A stretch of 58,158 nt of DNA from Candidatus Mailhella excrementigallinarum (GCA_944324075.1 CALUUZ010000018.1:1-58158), one strand, 5' to 3'. Positions 35,574 to 43,894 are shown, counted from the stretch's first letter. Program-made: numbers and translations. Notes: a model not told the origin generated them from the letters alone.

Positions 35574-37073
35574 TCAGTTTGCCGTTCCGTCTTCCACCAG
35601 CGGATGGTGGGCCGAATATTCCATGGCCCGGCCGTGGCACACGGCGCAGTTTTTCCTGCTCCCGAAGGGCGCGGCCAGGTGCTGGTACTGTATGGGCGGG
35701 ATATTGTCGAGGTTTTCCGTCAGCGGATTCCGGGCCGGATACACGGCATGGGGCGCGCCGTGGCATGTGGTGCAGCGCACCATGAGCATGTCATCCCTTC
35801 GTTCGGCGTACAGCCCTCCGACGCCTTCGGCGGCGGGTGTCCACCTGTTGAAGGCGGATGCCGTGCGGAGGTCGGGGCGTGCCATGAAATCGTGGCAGCT
35901 CGTGCAGTCGGGTTCCTGAATCCAGGGCAGGCGTCCGTCCATGTCAGCCACGGGCATGAAGCGCGGTTTAATGGCGGCCATGGCTGCTGCGGCCGGCATC
36001 TGTCCGGCTTCCCTCTCGGCCTTGAGCAGAGCCAGGGCATGATCTTCCATGACTCCGTGGCAGCGTGTGCAGTCAATGCCGCGTTCCGTATGGAAATCGC
36101 GGGCAAACAGAGGCCGGGGCTGCTCATCCGGAGCCTTTTCCGCGCGTCCCAGCGCGATATGGCAGGTCATGCAGGCGTTCGCGCCCATATCGGTCAGATA
36201 GGGGGCATGCCAGCCGTGGAGCGCGGCGGAAACGCTCATGCCCCGCCCCGCCTTTTCCCCTTTGTCCGTGGAGGTCAGGCCGTCATGGCAGGATCGGCAG
36301 GCGACGATTTCTCCTCCGGCATACCGCTCCAGAAAACGTGTGCCCTGATGCCGATCGTGCGCTTCCAGAATGGCCGCTCCCGCATTGTCATGGCAGTGGG
36401 CACAGCCGAAGCCCGGAGCCGTGGCCAGTACGGCGGCGCTTTCCGCAAGCGGTGTTCCGTCCTTGTCCATAGCCCGCAGGATAACCACCTGATAGGGATC
36501 AGACATCTCTCGCCTGCCGGGAAGCGGAATGGAGGCTTGAAACCAGGAATCCTCCACGGAGAGCATGCGGCCTCGCGGCGCCGGGGAGTGTCCCCGTTCT
36601 TTTGCAGATGCAAGCTCCCATGTGACGGTGACATTTTCGGTCACGAGCCGGGGGAAGGGCGGGCCGCGCCGGATGAGCTGCGCGATGATTTGCGGTTCGG
36701 CATAATCCAGCGTCCACACGTCATCCGGCGCTGAACTCTGGTAAAAGCCCTGCAATCCTGCGGCGGACAGCACATATTCGGATTCCGCAGCATCTTTGTG
36801 GACGGAGGAAGAGGCAGATGAGGAGGACGGGGACAGCACGGGAACGGGTGCCGCGTCCTGTGCTCTCAGATTGCCCAGCACTGCGCCGGGGTCATTCTGT
36901 CCAAGAGAAGCTGTGCCGTCCTGTCCGTTCATGCCGGAAATAAAGTCCGCATTTCCGGCGCGCATGCCGGATGACACGAGCCAGACCAGACTTGCCAGAA
37001 ACAGGAGCAGTGCGGTCACCCAGGCCGCCAGAGCCGGAACACCGCGCAAATGTGAAGAGTCGGGACTGTTCAT
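35574..37073 (-). CDS. Membrane-anchored heptahaem cytochrome c
   Basis: Periplasmic electron carrier held by one N-terminal membrane helix (about 13-35, ALAAWVTALLLFLASLVWL). Seven CXXCH motifs are visible in 499 aa: CAHCH, CRSCH, CMTCH, CTRCH, CTSCH, CTTCH and CAVCH. The first 220 residues have no haem motif, starting with a Ser-rich linker and continuing into a beta-rich-looking region. It follows two genes for bd-oxidase-like membrane subunits, 28 bases after the second, and is the likely partner carrying electrons from or to the quinone pool. It shares its start-site leader with the acyl-CoA synthetase gene. Confidence 0.88.
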   Translation of the reverse strand: MNSPDSSHLRGVPALAAWVTALLLFLASLVWLVSSGMRAGNADFISGMNGQDGTASLGQNDPGAVLGNLRAQDAAPVPVLSPSSSSASSSVHKDAAESEYVLSAAGLQGFYQSSAPDDVWTLDYAEPQIIAQLIRRGPPFPRLVTENVTVTWELASAKERGHSPAPRGRMLSVEDSWFQASIPLPGRREMSDPYQVVILRAMDKDGTPLAESAAVLATAPGFGCAHCHDNAGAAILEAHDRHQGTRFLERYAGGEIVACRSCHDGLTSTDKGEKAGRGMSVSAALHGWHAPYLTDMGANACMTCHIALGRAEKAPDEQPRPLFARDFHTERGIDCTRCHGVMEDHALALLKAEREAGQMPAAAAMAAIKPRFMPVADMDGRLPWIQEPDCTSCHDFMARPDLRTASAFNRWTPAAEGVGGLYAERRDDMLMVRCTTCHGAPHAVYPARNPLTENLDNIPPIQYQHLAAPFGSRKNCAVCHGRAMEYSAHHPLVEDGTAN

Positions 37074-37101
37074 CGGAAAATTCCTTTATGGTTTGCTCTT
37101 T

Positions 37102-38505
37102 TCAGTCTGCAGAAGGCGAAGTGCGGGGTTTGAAATACTCCGCTCCCGGAATCGGCCCGGGCCGGTGGGAAGCTTCCGCCTGTTTCAGATAGACGACCAG
37201 CGCGTCGCGGTCAGCCTGGCTGCCCGCAAAGGGCGGCATGTATTCCAGGCGTTTCCCCTGCCCCTGGAGCTGGGCGGCGAGGCCCTCCGGCGTCAGGCGC
37301 GCGGTGAGGGGAAGAATGTCGATGCGCGGGCCGCCCAGTCCATGGCAGGTATTGCACTGCTGAGCGAACAGCAGCGCTCCCCGCGTCAGGCTGCCATTCA
37401 GGCGAATGACCTGCGCCGGGGGCGCTGTATCCGAGCCGGCCCCGGTCATGTCGTCGAACGCCCTGAGCCAGCCGGACACGGACGCGGCACCTTCCGATCC
37501 GGCGCGCTCCGCCTGCGCGACGGAAACGCCATTGGAATAGATCACTCCTTCGACAATCCAGGGGCGGCGTCCTGTTTCGCGTATCCATTCGAAACTGCCC
37601 GTCAGCATCAGCCCCGCGCACAGAATCAGCACCGTCAGGGGCCTGCGCAGATGGTCGGATTTGACAAATGCCAGCACCCCGCCCAGAAAGACCGCAGGCA
37701 GAATCCACCCGTATGTTTTCACAAAAGGATGAATATCGGAGGTGCGCCTGAGTATGGCATCCTGGCGATCGGGAGGCAGTGCGGCGAAATACCATGCGGA
37801 ACCGGCCAGAAGCAGGAAAAAGGGGAAGATGATCCATTGCGCTCCGGAACGGATCGCCAGCCGTCTGACTGCTTCGTCGCGGATGCGGGAGGCGGTGAAC
37901 AGAGCGAACATGCCGGCCAGCATCAGACTCAGAGCCAGACGGAAAACCAGACTGGGCAGGAATGTGGGATTGAAGAAGGCGTCCCATACATCTCCGGAGG
38001 AGGGCCCCTGCCCCGGAGTAAGCATGAAGGTGATGATTCCGTTGATCAGCACAAGGGATATGACCCCCGCGGCGGCGTAGATAAGGCCGATGCGCCTGTG
38101 GGTTTCGGGCGGCATGGAGCCTTCGCGGGTCAGACGGCAGGTGGAGCAGTAGGCCAGAAGAGATACCACTTCAAGGAGAAAGAAAAGCCATTCGGCAGCC
38201 CAGAAAAAGACGAAATTATGGATGAGGAACGACGTGGCCCCGGGATTCACTGCACTGATGGAGAACCAGATGCCCACACCGCTGAGTGCTCCGAAGACCA
38301 TGGTCACGAGCAGGAAAAAGCGGGTATGGCGTTCCAGCCAGAGCAGCAGCTCCGGCATATGTTGCCGGCGGGCGCGATACTCCGTCCAGACCAGATGGAT
38401 GCCGCCGCCCACAGCGAACTGGGCGATGAACACATGCAGCACCGACACAACGGCGATGAGCAGCCCCGAGCTGATGCCTGTGAAATGCCAGACGGGATAT
38501 TCCAT
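37102..38505 (-). CDS. bd-oxidase-like subunit with C-terminal cytochrome c domain
   Basis: Integral membrane protein of the cytochrome bd superfamily, 467 aa. Features matching CydA by eye: an early helix with His24 (VLHVFIAQFAVGGG), a helix with Glu105 and Glu112 (AAEWLFFLLEVV), and GRRPW near residue 312, like the GRQPW motif of CydA. At the position of the haem b558 histidine of CydA (FVHTV...GAMF) I read LVFRL...AGMF, with no histidine. After the last helix is a cytochrome c domain with CNTCH (384-388) and a methionine in MPPF. It probably oxidises quinol or passes electrons to the heptahaem protein rather than acting as a standard oxidase. Confidence 0.8.
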   Translation of the reverse strand: MEYPVWHFTGISSGLLIAVVSVLHVFIAQFAVGGGIHLVWTEYRARRQHMPELLLWLERHTRFFLLVTMVFGALSGVGIWFSISAVNPGATSFLIHNFVFFWAAEWLFFLLEVVSLLAYCSTCRLTREGSMPPETHRRIGLIYAAAGVISLVLINGIITFMLTPGQGPSSGDVWDAFFNPTFLPSLVFRLALSLMLAGMFALFTASRIRDEAVRRLAIRSGAQWIIFPFFLLLAGSAWYFAALPPDRQDAILRRTSDIHPFVKTYGWILPAVFLGGVLAFVKSDHLRRPLTVLILCAGLMLTGSFEWIRETGRRPWIVEGVIYSNGVSVAQAERAGSEGAASVSGWLRAFDDMTGAGSDTAPPAQVIRLNGSLTRGALLFAQQCNTCHGLGGPRIDILPLTARLTPEGLAAQLQGQGKRLEYMPPFAGSQADRDALVVYLKQAEASHRPGPIPGAEYFKPRTSPSAD

Positions 38506-38506
38506 G

Positions 38507-39640
38507 TCAGTTCTCCTCCTTTCCGAGGGGCGAGATCGTTCCGGGGCTGTTCCGGAAGGCGCGCAGTACAACCCTTGCCAGCCAGAGCAGCACGGGAACG
38601 ATCAATACCGCGCAGATCAGGAACATGGTCAGAGCGGCTGTTTGTCCGTGCGGCATGGCCAGAGCCGTGGAAGGTGATGCGGCAGGAGATGCATGATACG
38701 GTCGCAGCAGGGCTTCGCGGAGCATTGCGCGGATACAGACCATGACCAGAATGATTCCTGCTGTCACGAGGCTGGCAGGGCCGAGGCGTTCCCGACGAGC
38801 CAGAAATAATGCTGCCGCCAGCCCCGCCAGAGCCAGAAGCAGGGCTGCCGTGAACAGCAAGTCTCCCCCGGTGAGCATGCTCCGGGCTTCCCCGGGCAGG
38901 GTGAACAGAAAAAGCAGCCCTGCCGCAATCTGAGCCAGCGAAACATGAAAAAACCACGTCAGCCCCCGCCGGCGGCGATGGAGAACCTTTTCCCTGTCCA
39001 CACCGGGGCAGCGCAGGCTCCATTCCGCACGCCAGGCCATGGTCAGCCCTCCCACAGCCAGAGATGCCAGAATAATATGCAGATAGCGGGGCAGCAGAGT
39101 GGCGTCGCCCGTATTCAGAATGAGTCCATACGGTTCCTGGAACCAGCGCCACCACTGGTCCGGACGCTCCATCAGCGTGCTTGCGCTGGTCAGCAGAAAG
39201 GCGGTGCCCATGAGCAGGAGAGCCACGGGGATAAGCACGGCAGAGCGCCGGGAGGTGCGGATCGCTCCGTCGCTTATGTACAGTCCATAGTAAGCCAGCA
39301 TCACGGCCATGACGATGGACATCCACCATACGGCCATGAGCAGGATGCCCGGGTACAGGTAGTTTCCGTACAGAACCTGCAGGAACAGAAAGGGCGCGAT
39401 ACCGAAATTGACGGCCAGAGCCAGAATTTTGGGCATGAAAGCCACGCCGTTTTTTTCTTCTGTCGCGGCAGAGCGGCGGTCAAGGACTGCCAGCAGAACC
39501 GAACCGAGGAGAATGTTCACGAGCAGAAGGTGGGCGAAGAAGGTGAGAACCTGAAGCGGAATCAGGAGGGAGGAGGGTGCGGGCAGTGTCATGGGAGGCG
39601 GTACCAGAATGGCGGCATCGGTCATGGCGGAGGATATCAT
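38507..39640 (-). CDS. bd-oxidase-like membrane subunit
   Basis: Polytopic membrane protein, 377 aa, about nine helices. It does not look like CydB. Its own N-terminus (VLTFFAHLLLVNILLG, His37) resembles the first CydA helix. RYLHIILASLAVGGL (His188) resembles the CydA helix that carries the b558 histidine, the residue missing from the neighbouring subunit. The two genes may therefore be two CydA-like halves sharing haem ligands. The stop codon is 1 base from the next start, which has a GGAGGA site. The ATG at 39640 has AAGGAGC. It heads the three-gene redox operon. Confidence 0.75.
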   Translation of the reverse strand: MISSAMTDAAILVPPPMTLPAPSSLLIPLQVLTFFAHLLLVNILLGSVLLAVLDRRSAATEEKNGVAFMPKILALAVNFGIAPFLFLQVLYGNYLYPGILLMAVWWMSIVMAVMLAYYGLYISDGAIRTSRRSAVLIPVALLLMGTAFLLTSASTLMERPDQWWRWFQEPYGLILNTGDATLLPRYLHIILASLAVGGLTMAWRAEWSLRCPGVDREKVLHRRRRGLTWFFHVSLAQIAAGLLFLFTLPGEARSMLTGGDLLFTAALLLALAGLAAALFLARRERLGPASLVTAGIILVMVCIRAMLREALLRPYHASPAASPSTALAMPHGQTAALTMFLICAVLIVPVLLWLARVVLRAFRNSPGTISPLGKEEN

Positions 39641-39884
39641 GTTTTGCTCCTTGGCTGTTTCAGGGGCGCGAAATGCAGCCGTTCCTTATAGGAAAACGGC
39701 GTCATGAGGAGAACACGCTCTTTTTCACTGGCTCTGTCGTATAATTTGCCGAGAATGACCCTGATCGGCGGAGATATGTGCGCGAACGCATACGGAGTAC
39801 GCTCTTCCATGGCAATGCGGCGGGGAGGAGCGAGGAGCGGAAGCAGCGCCGCGCCGACCGGAGCCGAATGAAACGCAGCTTCAT

Positions 39885-39957
39885 GAAGGCGCAAGCGTGT
39901 CAGCCGTGGATACTTGCGGTCTTTCGCCCGGGTGGGGCACGGGCTGTCCCTGCGGCA
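39885..39957 (+). repeat. Second dispersed repeat, copy 2
   Basis: It matches 25119-25190 over GAAGGCGCA, then GCC(or GGC)TGTGGAT-like sequence, and best over CACGGGCTGTCC and TGCGGCA. Both copies lie in long intergenic gaps in the same orientation. Confidence 0.5.
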
Positions 39958-40226
39958 GGGATGTTGCCGTCCGTGCCGGATCAAAAGCGCGCGTTCCACA
40001 CAGATTCGTCAATACAATTTTACAACAGGGCATTTTCATCCGATGTATGGGTTTATCCACGTTTTTCGTTATAGGTGAATGATAATATGAATGAATTCTG
40101 ACAGGGAGGTTATAATTCTTCCGGTGTCATATTATCATGGCCCTGAGACAGGCGGAGTGTCTAGAATGGGATGAGGAAAAAGATGGAATGCAAACGTGTC
40201 TTATCTTTTCGCATGATTGATGCTTG

Positions 40227-40408
40227 ACTGTTCCGGAGCAATTTCGCTTTGAAATTGTCCCGGAAGTCAAGCTGAGCGCAACTTCGCCGCGAGGTCCCCA
40301 TATCCGTGCCGCCGTTCGCCAGCGGCGTCAGGCTCCGAAGAAAGTGCGAAACCTGCGGGCCTGAATATAGGGTCCGGCCGGCAGGTATTTTCAACAGCAA
40401 AACGCCCT
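40227..40408 (+). repeat. Tandem intergenic repeat, unit A
   Basis: Unit of roughly 170-180 bases made of an A/T hairpin (GCAATTTC and complement near 40,240), a GC-rich middle with a CCGC...GCGG hairpin, and a highly conserved 61-base end (40348-40408). The last 61 bases match unit B with a single difference. Confidence 0.85.
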
Positions 40409-40577
40409 GGAGCATTTCGTTTATGAAATGCTCTGCGGAGTCGAGCAGGGCGAGACTCCGCCGCGACATCGGAGCAGCCGCAATTCACTTGCGGCGTTAA
40501 GCTCCGATGGAGGCGTGAAACCTGCGGGCCTGAATATAGGGTCTGGCCGGCAGGTATTTTCAACAGCAAAACGCCCT
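40409..40577 (+). repeat. Tandem intergenic repeat, unit B
   Basis: Second unit. It begins with hairpin AGCATTTC...GAAATGCT (about 40,412-40,433), continues through a GC-rich middle with CCGCAATTCACTTGCGG, and ends in the conserved 61 bases (40517-40577). It stops 19 bases before the cytochrome c-553 start codon, so it forms most of that gene's leader. Confidence 0.85.
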
Positions 40578-40596
40578 AAAGAGAGTGAGGCTTGTC

Positions 40597-40908
40597 ATGA
40601 GGAAGATCCTGATCGCTGGTACGGCAGTACTTTCCCTTTGTGCTGTCGGTGCCGTATTTGCCGGTGAAGATGCGGCGGAACTGTTCAAAACCCATTGTCA
40701 AAGCTGTCATGGGGCGGACGGCGGACGCGCGCCCGGCAGCGGCATTGCTCCTATCAGGGGGCAGAATTCCGCGGATCTGCTGAACATGCTGGAAGGCTAC
40801 AGAGACGGCACTTTCGGCGGTCAGCGCAAGCAGGTCATGGTGGGCGTCGTCAAGCGCCTGTCGGACGAACAGATGAAAAGTCTGGCCGAGTATGCCGCCG
40901 CCTTGTAG
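40597..40908 (+). CDS. Cytochrome c-553, class I monohaem
   Basis: Small periplasmic electron carrier. The 103-aa precursor has a signal peptide (1-22, ending VFA), haem site CQSCHG (34-39) and a C-terminal RKQVMVGVVKRLSDEQMKSLAEY segment with the methionine ligand. Length and sequence order closely follow Desulfovibrio c-553. A GTG four codons upstream is in frame, but the ATG at 40597 gives the proper signal peptide and has GTGAGG before it. Two hairpins follow the gene. It may serve the adjacent dehydrogenase or the bd-like module. Confidence 0.92.
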   Translation: MRKILIAGTAVLSLCAVGAVFAGEDAAELFKTHCQSCHGADGGRAPGSGIAPIRGQNSADLLNMLEGYRDGTFGGQRKQVMVGVVKRLSDEQMKSLAEYAAAL

Positions 40909-40927
40909 GGGGCAGCATCGAGAAGAA

Positions 40928-40973
40928 GGAGCGGAATTTTCCGCTCCTGAGGCTGCTGACTTTGTCAGCAGCC
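40928..40973 (+). terminator. Two consecutive hairpins after cytochrome c-553
   Basis: Stem 1 is GGAGCGGAA (40928-40936) with 40939-40947. Stem 2 is GGCTGCTGAC (40951-40960) with 40964-40973. Neither is followed by a long T run, so they are more likely RNA-stabilising or partial terminators. A related hairpin with the same GCGGAATTTTCCGC core is at 41080-41099. Confidence 0.5.
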
Positions 40974-41079
40974 CCGAAAGTCGGGAGCAGGTCGCGGCTT
41001 TGCCACGCCGTAAGCGACTGATTTTCATGAAAGCGGCTTAGACGGCGCAAACTCCGCGGAACGGGGGGCATCAGTCCGG

Positions 41080-41099
41080 GGGGCGGAATTTTCCGCCCC
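41080..41099. repeat. Hairpin GGGGCGGAA / TTCCGCCCC
   Basis: A 9-bp stem with a 2-base centre lies in the space between the convergent cytochrome c-553 and GMC genes. It shares its core with the hairpin at 40928-40947 and may act as the meeting-point terminator. Confidence 0.5.
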
Positions 41100-41195
41100 T
41101 TCTTCGCAAGGGAAGTTCCTTGGGCAGAGTGCCGCGGCGGAAAGACGGCCGGAGGCCCTGCCTGCCCCCGAGCGCATGTTCAGGGTGAGAATGCT

Positions 41196-42905
41196 CTATA
41201 CCAGAATGCCGCCCTTTCTCGCGTATTTCAGAATGCCTTCGGCACAGCGGAAACCCAGGGCGCCCGCCGTGCCCGTGGGATTGCATCCTCCATTGTGAGG
41301 AAAGTTGCCCGCTCCCACCACAAAGAGATTCTCCGCATCCCAGTGCTGCAGATACGAGTTTACCACGCTGTCTTCCGGGCTTTTGCCGGTGAGTGTGCCT
41401 CCCGTGTTGTGCGTGGTCTGATAGGGCACGATGTTATAGTCTTCGGGGGAAGGCTTTTCGGCCATTGCTCTGGGATTCATGGCTCTGGCCAGTTCCCGGA
41501 TTTTTCCGGAGATGAAACGGAACAGAGCGCGATCCTGGCCGGTGAAGTTGTAGGTCATGCGCAGCAGAGGCAGGCCGTAGGCGTCCCGGTATGTATCGTC
41601 AAGGGAGAGATAGTTGTACCTGTAGGGCATGGAGGCTCCCTGGGCGCCTATGCCCAGAGAGCGGTTGAAATTGTATGCGGAAGCCTTTTTGAATGCCGAA
41701 CCCCAGGAAGGTGTCCCCGGAGGCGTGGAGTTGCTTTCAATGGGGCGTTTGCCGGTTTGCGTCAGGGAAATGACCGCGCCGTGGATAAAATCCAGCCTTT
41801 CATGGTCAAAGTTGTCGGCATTGAAGTCGTCGCAGCATATTCCGAGCGCGCCTGCTCCGGCAAAAAGATTCATGGGCTCGTCAAAGAATACGGTTGCGCC
41901 GGGGGTGATCTGATAACACAACCCCTTGCCCAGCGTTCCGCGCCCTGTTCGGGGATCATATAACCGGCCGATCTTTGAAACCATGAGCAGTTTGGCGTTG
42001 TTCATCACATAGCCGGACAACACCACCACATCAGCGGGCTGGATGAATTCCTCCTTTGTCAGCGTATCCACATAGCGTACTCCGGCGACCATGCCGTCTT
42101 TTCTGAGAATTTCCACCACGTTGGAGTTGCAGCGGATTTCACAGTTGCCTGTTTTCTCGGCGGCGGGAATGAACGTATTGCTCGGCTGTGCCTTGGCATC
42201 GTATTCGCAGGCAAAGCGTTCGCAAAAACCGCAGTACATGCAGGGATTGTGTTCGATGCCGTCCGGTGTGGTAAAGGGGCCGGACGCAATGGCCGCCGGA
42301 ATCATATAGGGGTGGCAGCCCATTTTCCGGGCTGCCTGCTCAAACATGGAGAGAGCCGGAGTTTTCACCAGAGGAGGCATGGGATAGGGTTTGGAGCGTT
42401 TTCCGTCAAAATGGCCCGGTTCTCCGGCGACACCGACGGCTTCTTCAAAGGCTGTATAATACGGCTCCATTTCATCATAGGTCAGGGGATAATCCTGCAA
42501 CTGGTAATCAGGTCCCAGTTTGTTCCTGCCATAGCGTTGTTCCGTCATGGTCTTGAGCTGAAAGTCGTAGGGGGAAAAGCGGAACGTCATGCCGTTCCAG
42601 TGTGTCCCCGCGCCGCCCAGCCCGTCGCCCAGCAGGAAGGAACCCAGCCTGCGCATGGGCAGGGCTTTCATGGCTTCAGTGTTGCGGAATGTAACGGTTT
42701 CCCTGGAAAGATCCTGCATAAGAGCATAGTTGACTGCATAGCGCCACTCGTCATGCAGCTCCTGAAAGTCTTCCGGCCCGCGGCGTTCTCCGCGTTCCAG
42801 CCCCAGAGCGGAAAGGCCCGCCTTGGCGCACTCGGCAAGCACCAGACTGCCGAGGAAGCCCACACCCACCGTTGCCACGTTCACCTTTTTCATTGTTTTT
42901 GCCAT
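41196..42905 (-). CDS. GMC-family FAD dehydrogenase, gluconate 2-dehydrogenase large-subunit type
   Basis: Flavoprotein oxidising a sugar, sugar acid or alcohol. The 569-aa protein has the FAD motif GVGFLG near residue 15, a cysteine cluster CMYCGFCERFACEYDAK (about 222-238) of the type that holds an iron-sulfur cluster in these dehydrogenases, and the C-terminal THNTGG and GCNPTGTAGALGFR segments. It has no signal peptide. In this family it is exported with the Tat-signal small subunit. That gene lies just upstream but has lost its 5' half, so export and expression are doubtful. The start has AAGGAAG. Substrate unknown. Confidence 0.88.
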   Translation of the reverse strand: MAKTMKKVNVATVGVGFLGSLVLAECAKAGLSALGLERGERRGPEDFQELHDEWRYAVNYALMQDLSRETVTFRNTEAMKALPMRRLGSFLLGDGLGGAGTHWNGMTFRFSPYDFQLKTMTEQRYGRNKLGPDYQLQDYPLTYDEMEPYYTAFEEAVGVAGEPGHFDGKRSKPYPMPPLVKTPALSMFEQAARKMGCHPYMIPAAIASGPFTTPDGIEHNPCMYCGFCERFACEYDAKAQPSNTFIPAAEKTGNCEIRCNSNVVEILRKDGMVAGVRYVDTLTKEEFIQPADVVVLSGYVMNNAKLLMVSKIGRLYDPRTGRGTLGKGLCYQITPGATVFFDEPMNLFAGAGALGICCDDFNADNFDHERLDFIHGAVISLTQTGKRPIESNSTPPGTPSWGSAFKKASAYNFNRSLGIGAQGASMPYRYNYLSLDDTYRDAYGLPLLRMTYNFTGQDRALFRFISGKIRELARAMNPRAMAEKPSPEDYNIVPYQTTHNTGGTLTGKSPEDSVVNSYLQHWDAENLFVVGAGNFPHNGGCNPTGTAGALGFRCAEGILKYARKGGILV

Positions 42906-42920
42906 GTGCGCTTCCTTGAA

Positions 42921-43211
42921 TTATTGCATGCTGGAAAGGGAAACAGGCTCCAGAGTCTCGAACTTGTCGCTGGCCATGAGATAACTGTAGGCCATTTGCG
43001 CCCCCGGATATTTCTTCATGCGCCATCCATCCATATTGTTGTTGCCGTTGTAGAGAGGATCGGCATACGCGCCCGCCAGCACCAGATCTCGCAGAAGCGA
43101 GAAGAAATAGTCGGAAGTGAATCCCCTGACGGGAAGTTTGCCCGCTTCGCAGTCGCTGAGGATACGATCCTGCTCCGTACCGTCCAGCTGCGGAAAATCT
43201 TTTTGAAAAGT
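42921..43211 (-). pseudogene. Gluconate 2-dehydrogenase subunit 3, 5'-truncated
   Basis: A frame without a start codon reads from about 43,205 to TAA at 42921. It contains FTSDYFFSLLRDLVLAGAYA and then a DPLYNGNNNMDGWRMKKYPGAQ-type stretch, the C-terminal signature of the small subunit of gluconate 2-dehydrogenase. About 95 codons remain. The family is usually around 180-250 aa with a Tat signal at the N-terminus. An in-frame stop (43214-43212) and a sudden change to AT-rich sequence mark the break. The large-subunit gene follows 16 bases later. The rest of this gene would be expected at the far end of the integrated element. Confidence 0.8.
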
Positions 43212-43348
43212 TTAACTAATCGAAGCTAAAACTTTAAAAAAGTAAATTGAAACGAGATGTTATGCCAGTCAGCAGGCATAGCATCTCGTTTGTATTTTAA
43301 TCTTTTGCTATCCCTTTGCTAATATTGATAAGCAAAAGAGGATAAAGA
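43212..43348. promoter_or_regulatory. Left-end region of the element: hairpins
   Basis: AT-rich, with a strong stem-loop AAACGAGATG..ATGCC (43250-43266) pairing with 43275-43291 and followed by TGTATTTT, a likely terminator shielding the element from chromosomal transcription. An 8-bp inverted repeat CTTTTGCT/AGCAAAAG (43302-43309 and 43331-43338) upstream of the first small frame is a possible operator. Confidence 0.55.
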
Positions 43349-43426
43349 ATGCAGGAAAAAGAAAGTTACCCACTCAACATGATGAAATCATTAGATATAT
43401 TGATTTCACGCGACGAGGCGGAATAA
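43349..43426 (+). CDS. Possible 25-aa leader or relic peptide
   Basis: It starts ATG after AAAAGAGGATAAAG, a fair ribosome site, and reads MQEKESYPLNMMKSLDILIS then RDEAE. It ends 30 bases before the next gene. It may be the remains of a longer gene cut by rearrangement at the element end, or a leader peptide. No family recognised. Confidence 0.3.
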   Translation: MQEKESYPLNMMKSLDILISRDEAE

Positions 43427-43456
43427 GTTCAGAGTCTCAGGCGAAGGAAAGAAAGC

Positions 43457-43894
43457 ATGTATGCCTACTACAATGAAAACAGCAAGGAATTTTTGGACAG
43501 ATTCACCGCTGATCCTCGCCTCCAATTGCAGGTTCTGGAGGGCTTCCTGCGCTACTCGCGAGAAAGCCGTGGAATTTTCAAGACCGTGGACGAAAACCGC
43601 GAACTGCTCATGTGCCTCCAGAAACGGGCACCAGACCTTCTGGAGAAATGCCCCTGGATTGATGGCTGGATTGCCGGAACCGACATTTTTCTGGTCGACT
43701 TGATGATTCTTTTTGGACTTGAACGAGAACAGCCCGGTGGCCCTTGCTTCCCACGCCCCTGGCCTGGAAAATTTCCTGCTGCGGATTTGTATGGTTACGA
43801 CATAGCGGCAAGTATACGAAATTTATCTACACGGTTAGCGCAGGACGAGACAGATAAAAAACACGGTCATCCCGTGGACAGGACGAAATTATGA
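43457..43894 (+). CDS. Hypothetical protein, first gene of coupled block
   Basis: 145 aa, no family recognised. It is mostly helical-looking and acidic at the N-terminus (YYNENSKEFLDRFTADPRL), with no signal or membrane segment. GAAGGAAAG lies before the ATG, a good ribosome site. The stop overlaps the next start by 4 bases, so it is produced together with the DUF1937-like protein and the two following small proteins. Confidence 0.75.
   Translation: MYAYYNENSKEFLDRFTADPRLQLQVLEGFLRYSRESRGIFKTVDENRELLMCLQKRAPDLLEKCPWIDGWIAGTDIFLVDLMILFGLEREQPGGPCFPRPWPGKFPAADLYGYDIAASIRNLSTRLAQDETDKKHGHPVDRTKL

Larger units (their letters stand above)
39641..40596. other. Intergenic region dominated by repeats
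   Basis: It is the upstream region of two divergent redox loci. A minus-strand frame of 57 codons (39637-39810) ends in an ATGA overlap with the bd-like gene, but it has no ribosome site and is not called as a gene. It then contains a copy of repeat 2 (39885-39957), about 150 bases of AT-rich unique sequence, and two tandem copies of repeat 1 (40227-40577) reaching to 20 bases before the cytochrome c-553 start. Frames here are shadows of the repeats. Confidence 0.6.

Noticed and set aside
39637-39810. 57-codon minus-strand frame ending in an ATGA overlap with the bd-like subunit gene
   Set aside because: The overlap is attractive, but there is no ribosome site. The longer frame runs back through a repeat copy, and the peptide matches nothing.
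40161-40569. Two minus-strand frames of about 100 codons each
   Set aside because: They contain the same peptide stretch twice because they lie over the tandem repeat units. They are repeat shadows.
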